6,939 bases of DNA from Deltaproteobacteria bacterium (lineage in GTDB: Bacteria; Myxococcota_A; Polyangia; Haliangiales; Haliangiaceae), in contig JACCQV010000477.1 in assembly GCA_013813945.1 (NCBI GenBank), forward strand, positions 1-6,939. Direction: 5' to 3'. Positions 6,828 through 6,939 of this stretch are shown here, in pieces (the stretch's first letter is position 1; every line of letters begins with the position of its first letter). The notes under the pieces are model-generated. The model worked only from the letters and a program-made list of their open reading frames with translations, searched no databases and had not been told where the DNA came from. The position numbers and the translations under genes are program-made.

Positions 6828-6846
6828 TTCGCCTACTAGCGCGAAA
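6827..6846. repeat. Inverted repeat between the two REP-like copies
   Basis: TTTCGC (6827-6832) and GCGAAA (6841-6846) form a perfect six-base-pair dyad around an eight-base loop, between the two direct repeats. It could form a hairpin at the 3' end of the sucB mRNA. No T-run follows, so it is not a standard intrinsic terminator. It may be part of the same composite palindromic cluster. Confidence 0.5.
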
Positions 6847-6861
6847 TGCTTGGCGCCGTCG

Positions 6862-6888
6862 GGGACGCTCCCGACTTACGACATCTGT
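6862..6888 (+). repeat. REP-like palindromic repeat, copy 2
   Basis: This is the second copy of the 27-bp repeat, starting 61 bp after the first in the same orientation. GTC (6858-6860), one bulged G, GGGA, loop CGC, TCCC and GAC (6873-6875) form the same imperfect palindrome as copy 1. It differs from copy 1 at three positions just after CTT. The TTA inside it is a TAA stop on the minus strand for a possible gene entering from the right. Confidence 0.7.
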
Positions 6889-6938
6889 GCACGCAATGCG
6901 GCACGCCGCTCCACCAGGTTCCCACGAGCGTTGCTCGA
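6876..6938 (-). CDS. Possible C-terminal end of a convergent gene (partial, doubtful)
   Basis: On the minus strand one frame is open from the window's right edge to a TAA at 6876-6878, reading SSNARGNLVERRAALRAQMS. The charged, Ala/Arg-rich ending is plausible for a protein tail, and the stop lies exactly in the REP-like repeat. If real, the gene converges on sucB with about 74 bp between stops. Twenty codons are too few to assign a family, and G/C at third positions is about 70%, lower than in the clear genes here. A RAYT-type transposase is a guess from the adjacent repeats only. Other frames are also open here. Confidence 0.22.
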   Translation of the reverse strand, partial: SSNARGNLVERRAALRAQMS

Positions 6939-6939
6939 T

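Noticed and set aside
6846..6939. Plus-strand frame from ATG 6846 containing CTQCGTPL, reminiscent of a zinc-ribbon knuckle, with a TActaG hexamer at the leaderless -10 distance
   Set aside because: It runs through the repeat, uses a rare TTA codon, has modest G/C at third positions, lacks the T at -7, and shows only one CxxC before the window ends. It could be real, but the evidence is too thin to call.

Overview
This window is about 6.9 kb of GC-rich DNA from what looks like a Myxococcota (deltaproteobacterial) chromosome, probably a Haliangiales/Kofleriaceae-type lineage. That placement is an inference. It rests on the strong G/C bias at third codon positions, short-signal lipoproteins carrying Asp/Ala/Pro-rich linkers, and housekeeping genes interleaved with FG-GAP and L-domain-like lipoproteins. 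No rRNA, tRNA or other phylogenetic marker is present to confirm it.

All well-supported genes lie on the + strand. In order they are: pdxJ (pyridoxine 5'-phosphate synthase; its frame is open to the left window edge); a small lipoprotein with receptor-L/leucine-rich-type repeats; sucA (E1 of 2-oxoglutarate dehydrogenase); a lipoprotein predicted to be a seven-bladed FG-GAP/VCBS beta-propeller, whose start codon overlaps the sucA stop; and sucB (E2 of the same complex). After sucB come about 138 bp of short palindromic direct repeats and a possible convergent gene tail. The non-coding gaps are 43, 17 and 57 bp, so no gene-free stretch exceeds 300 bp.

SucA decarboxylates 2-oxoglutarate with thiamine diphosphate and passes the succinyl group to the lipoyl arm of SucB, which transfers it to CoA. 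E3 (lpd) and succinyl-CoA synthetase are not in the window. PdxJ belongs to vitamin B6 synthesis and is functionally separate. The two lipoproteins are predicted cell-envelope proteins with no evident role in the cytoplasmic complex.

The points most worth a second look are these. sucA and sucB share GGTAnnnT followed by exactly six bases and the ATG, with no Shine-Dalgarno sequence, which suggests leaderless transcripts. SucB lacks a recognisable complete peripheral subunit-binding domain and keeps only a segment resembling its first helix. A secreted beta-propeller lipoprotein is translationally coupled between E1 and E2. REP-like repeats abut the sucB stop codon.

I did not find an obviously new defence, mobile or biosynthetic system here.
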